Shown here one piece after another: positions 53,223 through 63,222 of a stretch of 64,000 nt of DNA (its first letter is position 1; each line of letters begins with the position of its first letter). Both the position numbers and the translations under genes were made by a program. The stretch spans positions 86,922,485 to 86,986,484 of the forward strand of contig NC_081847.1 in assembly GCF_963259705.1 (NCBI RefSeq). The letters are read 5' to 3'. This DNA comes from Myotis daubentonii. Lineage: Eukaryota > Chordata > Mammalia > Chiroptera > Vespertilionidae. Under the pieces are notes generated by a model. It made no database searches. It saw nothing but the letters and a program-made list of their open reading frames with translations, and had not been told where the DNA came from.

Positions 53223-53580
53223 TCTTCTATATATATAAAAGGCTAATATGCTAAGTATCCCTCCTACTGTCCGACTGGTCACCAGGGGGCAGATGCTCAT
53301 TGCAGGAGCTGCCATGATGCGCACTGGCTGGCACCACTGACCTGGCACCCACAAACTAATACTCAGTTTCCCCCAAGTGGGACACAGACCCCGCCACCAC
53401 CTCGGAGCAACAGCCCACCAAATCCCAGCCAATGCTGCCAAGACCCCATGGCACAAAATGACCCACAGCCCAGCCCGAAAACAGTCGCTGTGGGCACTGG
53501 GTAATGACTTCACGTAGCAATGCCTGGCTTCCATTCCTTAGTGACTAGCCTCCTTGGAGTTTCTTCAGCCCAAGAACACA
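53223..53580 (+). mobile_element. Helitron with a clear 5' end but no recognisable 3' end
   Basis: After host A (53222) it starts TCTTCTATATATATAAAAGG then CTAATATGC, the family-B 5' terminus. TCACCAGGGGGCAG (53279-53292) keeps one CTCF-like arm; the partner is decayed. Beyond about 53330 the sequence departs from the other copies and no GTGCAC hairpin or CTAG-T end is found before the MIR at 53600. The right limit is approximate. Confidence 0.7.
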
Positions 53581-53599
53581 GGTGAAAACATTTTACACT

Positions 53600-53764
53600 T
53601 TAACCAAATGTCTGTGAAGTGTTTTCCCATGCCTCATCTCATTTGATCCTCACAGAAGCCCTGGAGTAGGTAGATAGGAGACTCGGTGGAATCCTGTTTT
53701 CTTCTCATTAGCTGGAAAATGGAGATTTAGAAAGCTTAGAAACTTGACCTGGCTTAAAAGAAAT
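53600..53764 (+). repeat. MIR SINE fragment
   Basis: CATGCCTCATCTCATTTGATCCTCACAGAAGCCCTGGAGTAGGTAG, then GCTGGAAAATGGAGATTTAGAAAGC and CTTGACCTGGCTTAA: the central part of MIR. Confidence 0.82.
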
Positions 53765-54017
53765 AAGAAATGGTGGACTTTGCCCAGCCAGCATGGCTCA
53801 GTGGTTGAGCATCAACCTATGAACCAGGAGGTCATGGTTTGATTCCTGGTCAGGGCATATGCCCAGGTTGCCAGTTCGATCCCCAGTGTGGGGTGTGCTG
53901 GAGGCAGCCAATCAATGATTTTCTCTCATCATTGATGTTTCTATCTCTCTAGCCTTCTCCCTTCCTCTCTGAAATAAATAACAATATATTTAAAAAGAAA
54001 AGAAATGGTGGACTTTG
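53765..54017 (+). repeat. Ves SINE with 18-bp perfect target duplication
   Basis: Body 53783-53999: CAGCATGGCTCAGTGGTTGAGC, GGTTTGATTCCTGG, AGTTCGATCCCCAG, TCATTGATGTTTCTATC. AAGAAATGGTGGACTTTG is exact at 53765-53782 and 54000-54017. Confidence 0.96.
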
Positions 54018-54237
54018 AAAATGACTTCAGGTTTTCTCACTGTGCAGAATATAGTCAAACACTGCTGCAGTTAAATATTTTACCCTTTGTTCTCCCTGCG
54101 TGACCCGCAATAATAATCTACTTCATGTTGATATTTACTGCTGTGTTGCTGACAATTACCTGAAAGAGAAGTTGAGGTGCTTCACTGGACTGGAAAAAGT
54201 TTAGCTACATCAGAAAGCAGTTCCAATTAAGCAAGTT
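54018..54237. other. Unassigned spacer
   Basis: Nothing was recognised between SINE and Helitron. Confidence 0.5.
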
Positions 54238-54455
54238 TATTCTATATACAAAAAAGGCTAAGTTGACTCGCACATGCGTGATACATATAAAGCTCTTGCT
54301 GGCACCAATCGCACACATGTGTTTCAATCTGTCATTGTCTATCGAGAATTTGGTTGACACTTCTATTATATAGAAAGGGCAAATAGCGATATTAAAATAT
54401 TTTTTCCTAATTAATTTCCTTTCAGTGTGCACAGATTCATGCACCGGGCCACTAG
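54238..54455 (+). mobile_element. Nonautonomous Helitron (HeliBat family D)
   Basis: The 5' end is worn (TATTCTATATACAAAAAAGG for the usual TCTTCTATATATATAAAAGG), followed by CTAAGTTGACTCGC, TACATATAAAGCTCTTGCTGG and CCTAATTAATTTCC. The 3' hairpin region is GTGTGCACAGATTCATGCAC and the end is GGGCCACTAG before host T (54456). Its CCACTAG terminus differs from the CTCTAG of families A and B. Confidence 0.9.
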
Positions 54456-54825
54456 TTTTTCTATAACTTGGTAAGCCTATCAGAACAGAATATGTCAACA
54501 AAAAAAGATTATGCTTTTTTTTTTTTTTTAATAACAGGGTTAGTCATTCTTGTAGGTAGTGGTATTATCTAAATCATCTTAGATAGTTTTAAGTAATTAT
54601 AAATTGGTACACATGATGAATAAAATATGAATGAAAATGTTTTTAGATTATAGGAATAAATCATGATAATGTCTGTTATCTCTAAGGTAATGGAAAATTT
54701 TAACACAATCCCATTGAAAATGCCAGGTTTTCATGGATATAAACAAATTACTTATAATGCTAAAATTGAATAATAAATATCCAAGAATAGTTATAGAAAC
54801 TCTGGTAAAGAAAACCAATATGGGG
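54456..54825. other. Unassigned, AT-rich
   Basis: A poly(T) run at 54516-54529. Nothing else was recognised. Confidence 0.5.
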
Positions 54826-55140
54826 ATGCTAAAGAATGAATGTGTCTCCCCAAAATTCATGTGCTGAGATTCTAACCCCCATTGTGATGGTATTAGAAGG
54901 TAGGGCCTTTGGGAGGTGATTGGATCATGAGGGTGGAGCCCTCATGAGTGGGATTAATGCCCTCAGACTCCAGAGAGCTCCCTTATCTCTCTGTCTTGTG
55001 AGGACAGCCATTATGGACAAGAAAGTGTGTTTAGAGCACTTTGATCTAGGATTACCCAGCCTCCGGAACTGTGAGGAACAAATTTATGCTGTTTATAAAC
55101 CACCCAATGTATAACAAAATATAGCAGCCTGAATGGACTA
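54826..55140 (+). repeat. MLT1A-type LTR (ERVL-MaLR solo LTR)
   Basis: GAATGAATGTGTCTCCCCAAAATTC, CTAACCCCCATTGTGATGGTATTAG, TTTGGGAGGTGATTGGATCATGAGG, GAGCCCTCATGAGTGGGATTAATGCCC, AGCCTCCGGAACTGTGAGGAAC and CAGCCTGAATGGACTAGACAG. A nearly complete LTR with a central deletion. No internal retroviral sequence adjoins it. A 64-codon frame inside it is incidental. Confidence 0.9.
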
Positions 55141-55144
55141 GACA

Positions 55145-55472
55145 GAGTGATAGTCACATCAAATATCAAAACATACTATGAAACCTTTATCAATAAAATT
55201 GCATAGTTTCAGTTCCTGAACAGACAAAAAAAATTCTAGGATATATAATCAAAATTCCAGAAATAGAAAAAAAAATGCATTTGGAAGTTTTATATATAAT
55301 AATGTAGCACATCAAATCAATTGCGAAAATAATAATTTTTAAAATGTGTGTTGGGACAATTAGATAATTCTTTTTCTCACATCACATATTCAGCTAAGTT
55401 CCAAATAGCATAGTTATTTAAATGTATACCAATCTGATAACAGAAAGAAGCCACCCCATCCACAGCAACACG
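55145..55472 (+). repeat. Old L1 ORF2 fragment
   Basis: TTCCTGAACAGACAAAAAAAATTC, ATATTATAATGTAGCACATC-like wording, AATGTGTGTTGGGACAATTAGATAATTC and ACCAATCTGATAACAG match decayed late ORF2. A younger L1 was inserted into its right side. Confidence 0.5.
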
Positions 55473-55918
55473 TTTACATATTTCTTTTTTTTTTTTTTTC
55501 AGTTTGTTTCAGTTTTTTTTTCTTTTTTTTATTATTAGTTAAGGTAATACAAATTTGTCCTCATCCCCCCCATTAACCCCCAACCTCCCCCCCGCACACA
55601 CAAACTCATGCTCCCCTCCCCCCGTTGTCCATGTCCGTTGGTTTGGCTTATATACATGTATACAAGTCCTTCTGTTGATCTCTTCCCCTTACCCCCACCC
55701 TCCCCTACTTTCCTTCTGGGGAATGATAGCCTGATCGCTGTTTCTCAGTCTTTGGGTCTGTCCCTTTTCATCAGTCTATGTTGTTCTCTATAATCCACAA
55801 ATGAGTGAGATCATATGGTATTTATCTTTCTCTGACTGGCTTATTTCACTTAGCATAATGCTCTCCAGTTCCATCCATGCTGTTGCAAAAGGCAAGAGTT
55901 CCTTTACATATTTCTTTT
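55473..55918 (-). mobile_element. 5'-truncated L1 with 16-bp target duplication
   Basis: The inserted part is 55489-55902, reading as poly(T) then the antisense L1 3' UTR (CATCCCCCCCATTAACCCCC, TTGTCCATGTCCGTTGG, CTGACTGGCTTATTTCACTTAGC, CTCCAGTTCCATCCATGCTG). TTTACATATTTCTTTT is exact at 55473-55488 and 55903-55918. Only the very end of ORF2 is included. Confidence 0.94.
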
Positions 55919-56109
55919 ACAACAAAAGCAAGCTGACTTTTTATATACCCAAATGTAGTGTCTTAATGACTTTTTGATAATGGACAGTTTTTGTGAATTT
56001 CAATTTCTTTCTATGTTTTTAGAAATATAGAAAAAGATGAAACCATTTGTGTTACCAAAAGGAAACATAAGCAAATGCCTCTATAATTTGGGAGTGGGGC
56101 GACCTGGAA
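55919..56109. other. Unassigned sequence
   Basis: May contain the displaced right part of the older L1. Confidence 0.4.
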
Positions 56110-56465
56110 AAGCCCTTCTACTATGATGGGCAGAGCTGATCCTTTCTGGGGGACCTAGAAAGGACTCTGTTCCTTATATTTTCCAGCTTCTGGAAGCTGC
56201 CTGCATTCCTTGGCTTGTGGCTGTGTCACTTTGACCTCCACTTCCATCTTCACATCATTTTCTCTGACTTTGACTTTCCTGCTTCCCTCTTGTAAGGAGC
56301 CTGGAACTTAAATTTGGCCACCTGGATTACCTTCCCATCTCAAGATCCTTAAATGAATGATATCTGCGAACATTTTTTCTTGCCATGTACAGTAACATAT
56401 TCACAGCTTCTGAGAATTAGGACAAGGGCCTCTTTGGGAGGCCATCATTCTGCCTACCAGTCTTC
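56110..56465 (-). repeat. MLT1-type LTR (ERVL-MaLR)
   Basis: Antisense LTR: TTCCAGCTTCTGGAAGCTGCCTGC, ATTCCTTGGCTTGTGGCTG, CCATCTCAAGATCCTTAAATG, GTAACATATTCACAGCTTCTG and GGAGGCCATCATTCTGCCTACCAG in the right order. Noncoding. Confidence 0.78.
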
Positions 56466-57209
56466 CCTCTGCTTCTTAAAGAGTCACCACTCTTCCGTAT
56501 GCCGGATACATTCACCGCATTCTCAGGTCACAGAAAATCTCAACTCATTGTAACACTAACTCAAAATCCATGCCTTCTTCAGAATCGTATCGCCTGAAAA
56601 TCCCCAATCTTATAAAAACCATCTGGATAAGTAAAGGGCGATATTCTAGTTATGGTCCATAGTGTGTGTAGGGGGGGAAGGAGGGAACCCTATTTATGAA
56701 CTTGTAAAACTGGAAAACAAGTTATCTACTTTCAAAATACAGTGATGGGGCATTTTTAGACTTTTTATTTTAAAAAGAGAGAAAATGGAAAGAAAAGGGA
56801 TTCATCAATTTCAAACAATTTTGAAATTCAACTGAGCAAACTCCACTAGGTTTGAAGTCCTAGGAAATAATCCTCTGTATTTTAAGTCTCTAGCCTCTGG
56901 CCTCAATGCCTCATCCTTAGGTAATTCTTCCTTTTGCATGAAGGGTAGCACATTTTTTCAGCTGACTAGTTTTATCAGTCTGTGTCCTGCATTTAGGAAT
57001 TGAACAGGCGATATAACAGCCTTCTTTTATTTTGTCCTCTCTCCCTTTTGATCCAAGCTGGTAATGTTCCTGTTGGGATAAAATTCTCCAGAACCTTGTA
57101 GGTCTCCTATCTATGTCATGGAGATTCACTTCAGAGGATGAACATCTGCTGTAGAGTATATCTTGGACAATCTCATCTCTCTCCTGGCTTCTGCTGGGAT
57201 AATGACTGA
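56466..57209. other. Unassigned sequence
   Basis: A 112-codon antisense frame (56917-57255) enters the L1 that follows and has no recognisable domain. Confidence 0.45.
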
Positions 57210-57455
57210 GGGAATCTGAGTGACACATCGTAAGCACATACACATTCAGGAACATGGGTGGATCTCAAATGCATTATGGTAAGTGAAAGAAGCCAGATAA
57301 CATTCTGAAAAACTATAGGGATGGAGAACAGATCAGTGGTTGGCCAAGACTGCTGGGCAAGAGAAGGTTTGACTGAAAAATATCACAAAGGAATTGGGGG
57401 GAGACTCTTCTGCATCTTGATTGGCTTAGTGCTTATACAACTCTATGTGTTAGTC
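57210..57455 (+). repeat. Old L1 3' UTR fragment
   Basis: GAACATGGGTGGATCTCAAATGC, ATTATGGTAAGTGAAAGAAGCC, ACAGATCAGTGGTTGGCCAAG, CTGCATCTTGATTGGCTTAGTG. Ancient L1M. Confidence 0.75.
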
Positions 57456-57585
57456 AGCATCAGAGAACTGAAACCACAAGAGAGAAATTGACTGTATTTA
57501 AATGAAAAATAGTAACAGAAAAATAAATGGGAGGAGTAGAAGAAGGAGATGTTTGAGTTCATATTAGATGACTTCACTTTCTTAT

Positions 57586-57866
57586 AAAAAGATCTAAACA
57601 CAGTCCTAGCAGGTTTGGTTCAGTGGATAGAGCATTGGCCAGCAGACTAAGGGGTCCTGGGTTCAATTCTGGTCAAGAACACATACATCTGTTGCAGGCT
57701 CGATCCCCGGCCCTGGTCCAGGCGTGTGTGGGAGGCAGTCAATCGACGGGTCTCACTTACATAGGTATTTCTCTTTGTCTCTCCCCTTCTCTTCCACTTT
57801 CTCTAAAATTCAATGGAAAAATACTGTTGGGTGAGGATTTCCAACAACAAAAAGTTCCAAACTCAG
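57586..57866 (+). repeat. Ves SINE (long subtype) with diverged 18-bp target duplication
   Basis: Body 57604-57848: AGGTTTGGTTCAGTGGATAGAGC, GGGTTCAATTCTGG, GGCTCGATCCCCGGCCC, AAATTCAATGGAAAAATAC and GGGTGAGGATTTCC. Flanks AAAAAGATCTAAACACAG / AAAAAGTTCCAAACTCAG match at 15 of 18 bases. Confidence 0.9.
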
Positions 57867-58125
57867 AGAAAGTGAATATGAGGCAGAGAAAGAAGCATTT
57901 TTGTCTCAGGAAAACATAACTTGTAATGATATCTTCTCTCTCTGCCTGGATCATGTTTTTGGAGGAGGGCAGATACCGTAGAGAAAATTCAGCACTCTTG
58001 TTTGATGTTTCCTGCAAGAAGCTCAGCTTCAAAGCTGGACCTTCATGTCTGCAGCTTTAAAATAGAATTCAGCAAAGCTAGGGTTAAACTCCCTATTCAA
58101 ACTGCAGGGCATTTGCTGACCTTTA

Positions 58126-58160
58126 ATGAATGAATGAATGAATGAATGAATGAATGAATA
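58126..58160. repeat. (TGAA)n microsatellite
   Basis: Eight perfect TGAA units. Confidence 0.96.
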
Positions 58161-59968
58161 ATTTGGATATTACCTACAAGCTACTTGAGGATAAGGCCTG
58201 GGTCTGCTGCACTTTGATTTTCTCCAAGTTCCTATCACAGTCACCTGCTAATACCGTAGACCCTTGATATACCTACACTGACTGGATATATCTGTTAACA
58301 TTCTCTCTTAGAAATGCAAGTAACCTACAGGCTTTGAGAATTTTTGTTTATTTCTTCATACGGTCTTATATTTTGTATATTTTTCTACAATAAGCATGCT
58401 TACTTTTATAATCAGAAAAAAAGCAATAAGATTTATTTTGCAAAGGCAAGTACATTTGGGACAGTTGTTTCAACCTTATTGTTTTTCCTGAAACAATTGA
58501 GTTCAGTTGCATGAAGGGAGTTTTGATTTGGAGAGAGCCCAACAAATTTGAGAATGAGGGTTTCTTTTGAGATGGGGCTTCCTGCAGTTAGAGAATACCG
58601 GAGGTTTGATGAGAGGTAGGGCAAGATTTAGATTTAGTGAGTTAGGTCAGTGGACCTAAGTGCAGACTATTGAACAACTTTGCCATGTTGGAAGTTCAGC
58701 ATGGATTCAGAGCACTCCACACAGATGACCTTATGCTAAAATGGCCATTGACCTTTAGGAAAATTATTCCCTGCATTTATAAAATACTACTTTAAGAGCT
58801 GGTTGTAAAATTTACATTTTAGAATACATTTTCAAAACTCTACTTTTGCTTTTGCTTGAGTTTGAGGGAAGAAACAGATAACACCAAGACAAATGCCAGC
58901 ATTGGGTGGCCAAATCACGTTATATATCGTCCAAAGAGAAAGCTCTCTTCTCTCTTTTCCCTTTTCTCTTCAGCTGAAATCTGTGCTGATCTGGTGCTGG
59001 TAGCTTTCATTCCATTGGGTGTGTATAATTCTGCCATAAACCATTTGTCTGCTCTCCATTTTCCTTTACTTGGGAGTAGGGTCTGTTAATGACAGAACAG
59101 CTAACTGGGATCCCCAGACAATGTGTAATCAAGATGGTTTCTTGAACTTCCAAAATTTTTGATGATCTGTAAAGACATGTAGTTTCTCTGACAAGTCAGC
59201 AGAAGCCCAAGGGAAGCATGTAAGTAATGCCTCACCAGACCACAGCATCAGACGTGGACAGAGAGTGACATTGCACAGTATAAGAATCCCATGATGCACC
59301 AGAGAAATGAGAAAAGGACCAGTTGCCATCTAAAAATATGTCTTCAGAACTACCCAAACACTGCGATGATTCGAGTGTGTTTCTTTTCAAAGGCTGCATA
59401 GAATCTGTGATGGGAAATGAACATTGTTAGAAGTTCCTAACCTTCTGTGTAGACAAAGGTTGCCAAGTTCCTATATAATGGCTTGATCATTTCCAGTCTC
59501 TTTTTATTTATCTTCAAATGAATTTCCTTATCTATGGAAAGTCTTCTGCCCTTGGCTCTTAGTAATTTTTTGGTTGCCATGAGATTGAGGTTTCCATGAC
59601 TGTTATCTGATCCTGGTAGATTCTTTACCCTAGTGTGAGAGAAACTTTTAATCAGCAACTTTCTAGGTTGACTCAATCTTTTACTACCCTGAGAATCCAT
59701 CATAGTGGACACTAGACAAGGGAATGTCATAAATACTAGGCTTGTACAGGGAAAAGAAGCAGTAAGGACCATACTGCTTCAAATACAAAGGAGGAAGCAG
59801 AATTGTGATGGCAGAATGCTGAGAAAAGCTTCATAAAATAAGAAAGCAAACGTGAAAAGAAATGGAGGCTTTCAAGTCTTTCTGAAAGTGTACCTTTTGA
59901 AAATATTGTATTTTTTTAATAAAGGGGATCAGAGAATGAGGCTATTATCAGAGGGGGCAATTAGGGTA
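58161..59968. other. Unassigned sequence
   Basis: 1.8 kb without a recognised transposon or gene. The longest frame (111 codons, minus, 59437-59772) has no domain signature. Confidence 0.45.
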
Positions 59969-60204
59969 CTTTTTAAAAATTTTTATTGATTTTTAGAGAG
60001 AGAGGATGGGGGAGGGAAAGAGGGAGGAAGGGAAAGAGAGAGAGAGCATTAATGTGAGAAGGAAACATCCATTGGCTGCCTCCTGTAGGCCCCTACGAGG
60101 GATGGAGCTATAAACCTGGAATGTGCCCTGACTGGGAATCAAATGGCAACCTTGTGGTGCATGGGATGATGCCTAACCAACTAAGCCACACAGGCCAGGG
60201 CTGA
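59969..60204 (-). repeat. Ves SINE, diverged
   Basis: TTTTTATTGATTTTTAGAGAG, a long GA-rich stretch, AAACATCCATTGGCTGCCTCC, CCTGACTGGGAATCAAATGGC, AACTAAGCCACACAGGCCAGGG. No clear target duplication. Confidence 0.88.
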
Positions 60205-60339
60205 AGAAATTCTTAATCAGCAATAGTTGGGGAGAGGGGATGACTGATGAAAAATGACAATAGAGTAAGCACAAGTTCTCTTTACAAGTAATTATACAGT
60301 AGTTGGAATGATGAGAGCAGGAAAGGATCTGAAATCACG

Positions 60340-60440
60340 ATTACTTGTGTGGCTTGATCAGCCTCACCCCTCTAGTTCCCAGTTTCTTCCTCTGTAAAGT
60401 GAGTGCAGCAGGTGATGTCACTGGCATTTCTATTATCTAT
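60340..60440 (-). repeat. MIR-like fragment
   Basis: GTGTGGCTTGATCAGCCTCACC, then CAGTTTCTTCCTCTGTAAAGTG recalls antisense MIR. Short and uncertain. Confidence 0.4.
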
Positions 60441-60463
60441 AGTTCTATGACAGCAATTTCCAT

Positions 60464-60680
60464 TTTTTAATTAAATTTATTGGGGTGACATTGGTTCACA
60501 AAAACATATAGGTTTCAAGTGTATTATCTATACATTGCATTGTGTTCCCATCCCCCCAAGAAAAGTGTCTTTCCATCCTCAGTCCCCATATCCCCCCTTG
60601 CCCACTTCCACCTAGCACCCACCCCACTTCCCTATGGCTATCATCATACTCCTGTCTGTGCCTATGTGTTATGTATGTAT
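60464..60680 (-). repeat. L1 3' UTR fragment
   Basis: AATTAAATTTATTGGGGTGACATTGG, ACATATAGGTTTCAAGTG, CATTGTGTTCCCATCCCCCC, CCTAGCACCCACCCC. Same family as 7040-7400. It runs into a dinucleotide tract. Confidence 0.82.
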
Positions 60681-60703
60681 GTATATGTGTGTGTGTGTGT
60701 AGG

Positions 60704-60747
<44 letters not shown>

Positions 60748-60749
60748 TG
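60670..60749. repeat. (TG)n/(TA)n microsatellite
   Basis: TGTATG, (TG)8, then two (TA)n runs to 60748. Frames through it are artefacts. Confidence 0.95.
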
Positions 60750-60947
60750 CTAATCAATCTCTTCATCTTTTTCACCCAGTCCCCTCCCCGTCTCCTCTGA
60801 CAGCTGTCCATCTGTTCCATGTATCCATGTCAATGTTTCTTTTTTTGGTGCGGGGAGGAGTTGGGGGAGGAAGGAAAAAGGGAAAGGCAGAGGAGTGTTC
60901 CCTGGAGGGAGCACACCAATGCCAATATTTCTATTTTGCTCTCATAA

Positions 60948-61217
60948 CAGCAATTTTCAACCAGAGTGTCACGGCACACCAATGTGCTGCAAGAATTTTT
61001 AAAACATGACTATTTAGTCAGGGGCATTAATCTCTTTTCCCTTAGATTGTCAAATTTTAAAAAAAAGTCATTGGTCAATATAACCATAGCCATCCAGTGT
61101 GAATAAGTCAAAATTATACCTATTTTTTTGTCAGATCAGCAAAAATATATTTTTGGTGTGCCGCAGAATTTTAATAATTTATGTGTGCCATGAGATGAAA
61201 AGGGTTGATAATCGATG
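60948..61217. mobile_element. Nonautonomous hAT transposon
   Basis: CAGCAATTTTCAACCAGAGTGTCACGGCACACC at the left and TGTGCCATGAGATGAAAAGGGTTGATAATCGATG at the right are imperfect inverted termini. Subterminal GTGTGCCGCAG matches are visible. The 8-bp flanks (TCTCATAA / TTCTATGA) are too diverged to count as proof. Confidence 0.78.
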
Positions 61218-63062
61218 TTCTATGAGCATGCTAGATTTGCATATATGAATTTTCTTCCTTTTTCCTGCTTCATTTGCTAAAGAAAATGGAAGTTAACCTC
61301 CAGGGAAGACTGGTTGACTATTGTAGATCCTAGAGGACCATATGTTCAACTTGATTCAAAGAAATAAGCACTTATTGAATGTCTAATACCCACTGAACGA
61401 GTAATATGTTAAAGACTCTAATAGGATTCACAAGAAAAATATGGCCCAATCTTATTTTTTTAATAAAGAACTAATAATCTAATTTTTGTTTTGTGGGGAA
61501 AAAAAAGTTAATGAGGAATCTTGAGCTCTAATAAGATTCAGAACAAAATATATCCAAACTGTAAATTAGATCACCCACTAGAATTTTTAGGAGAGATTTA
61601 TTGGGCATCCCTCAGGTTTATAGTAAACACGATTCTAACCTCTGTTTAGTGAGTCAGGGGCCCCAGAATTTGGAGTCCAAGCTGACAGGAAGTCAGGAGA
61701 GCAAGAATGGGTTTACCACTGTGCCTTGAAGTGCTTGTGAATATAACAGCTGAACTTATCTTATTGGTAAAACCCACTTTAATTTTCTCCATTGATTCAT
61801 CCTCAATTCTGTGTCTGCCTCCCCCATCTCAGCTCCCAGTGAGGACATCTGTTAGAAATTCTGCGTTGAAGACATACAGTAGTGCCCTGGTAACAACATA
61901 AGTTCTGTCATTTGGCCTCAGATACATTCATCCAGTTAAGGGCTCAACTGTCTCACACTATTGCTTACATGTTATTTATAGGACTGACATTTTTTGCCAT
62001 ACACAGAGAAGATAGAATGAGGTTTAATATTTAGAATTGCTATTGAATTAGTTCTTTAATTTCAGATATACATAAGCATTTCCATGTTGGGAAAAAAGTG
62101 GGGATTTCTTTCAAAATGTAATTGGGAAAATCCTCAAGTCAGATGCTTAGATGAAAGCCTGGCTCTTTGAAAGTGAACCAAAGAGAGCATGAAATTCTCT
62201 TTCTTCCTAAGTCACAGAGAAAGTACCAGGTATGCAGTAGTGTGTGGTGGGGAGGTAGAGGTTACTGCTCATTCTGACCTACTTCTGGTACTGTCCTGCA
62301 AAATAAGATTGCCCTGTGTCATGCACTAAAAATACCACAGGGTGTGCAGAGCACTCACGAATTAAGAAAGGTTTTGGATGCTAGTTATTCTTCTACCCCT
62401 TGAGAGGTACACTATTCTGTGTTGAACTACAAGGAGTCATAGAGAAGGATTTTATAGATGAGTATTGTAGATAAAAGAGGAAGTGACTTAATAAAGAGCA
62501 AAGTAAAAGATATTGATATGGTTAAAATAAAATAAAATGGTTACCAGGGTTCAAAATCAGTCAAGCAGACAAAACCATTAAAGCCACATAAAACTAAAGC
62601 TAGCTTACTTTATGAACATAAGTGAAATTTAACTTAGGCTATTTCTGGTAAATGCCTCTGATAATCATGATAGAAAGTTAAGTCATCTTCCTAAATTGGG
62701 ATAAGAGAGTCACTGTAACCAACCAACCAATGCCCCTCCCCCCACCCCCCATCTGGAAACCCCCATTGTAATAACCAATTATCATAAGGATTAAACAACT
62801 TCTTTATTTTCACTTTTTAAGCCACCCTATAATATCATGGTTCTGAGCTTCATGTCACTTTTGGTTGTGAAGACTCCCAGTTTATGAACTGTTATTTTTT
62901 TTTAACAATAAGCTTTTACTAAATACTGTTTTACTAATATGGTTTTAATGTTTACTACTTCTGGATTTTTACAACATTCACTTATATCCTCTTTGAATTT
63001 AGCTGCCCCTACTTGTCACCCTTTGGCAGGGCATCCCTATATGAATTTATTTTCCACAGGAA
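61218..63062. other. Unassigned sequence
   Basis: 1.8 kb with no repeat family or gene recognised. Confidence 0.5.
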
Positions 63063-63065
63063 ATC

Positions 63066-63101
<36 letters not shown>

Positions 63102-63222
63102 TTTAAATTTATATATATATATATATATTCCATATATATATTCCATATATATATATTCTTTAAATATATATATATATTCCATATATATATTCCATATATA
63201 TATATATATATATATTCTTTAA
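63063..63222. repeat. Compound (TA)n tract with ordered interruptions
   Basis: Runs of TA are broken by ATTCTTTAAAT three times and by pairs of ATTCCATATATAT between them, a higher-order pattern rather than simple TA. Confidence 0.93.

Noticed and set aside
53121..53534. 137-codon minus-strand frame
   Set aside because: Overlaps the Helitron at 53223 and has no recognisable domain; kept only as part of the capture question.
60519..61009. Open frames of 93 and 155 codons
   Set aside because: They cross an antisense L1 tail, a (TG)n/(TA)n tract and the start of a hAT element.
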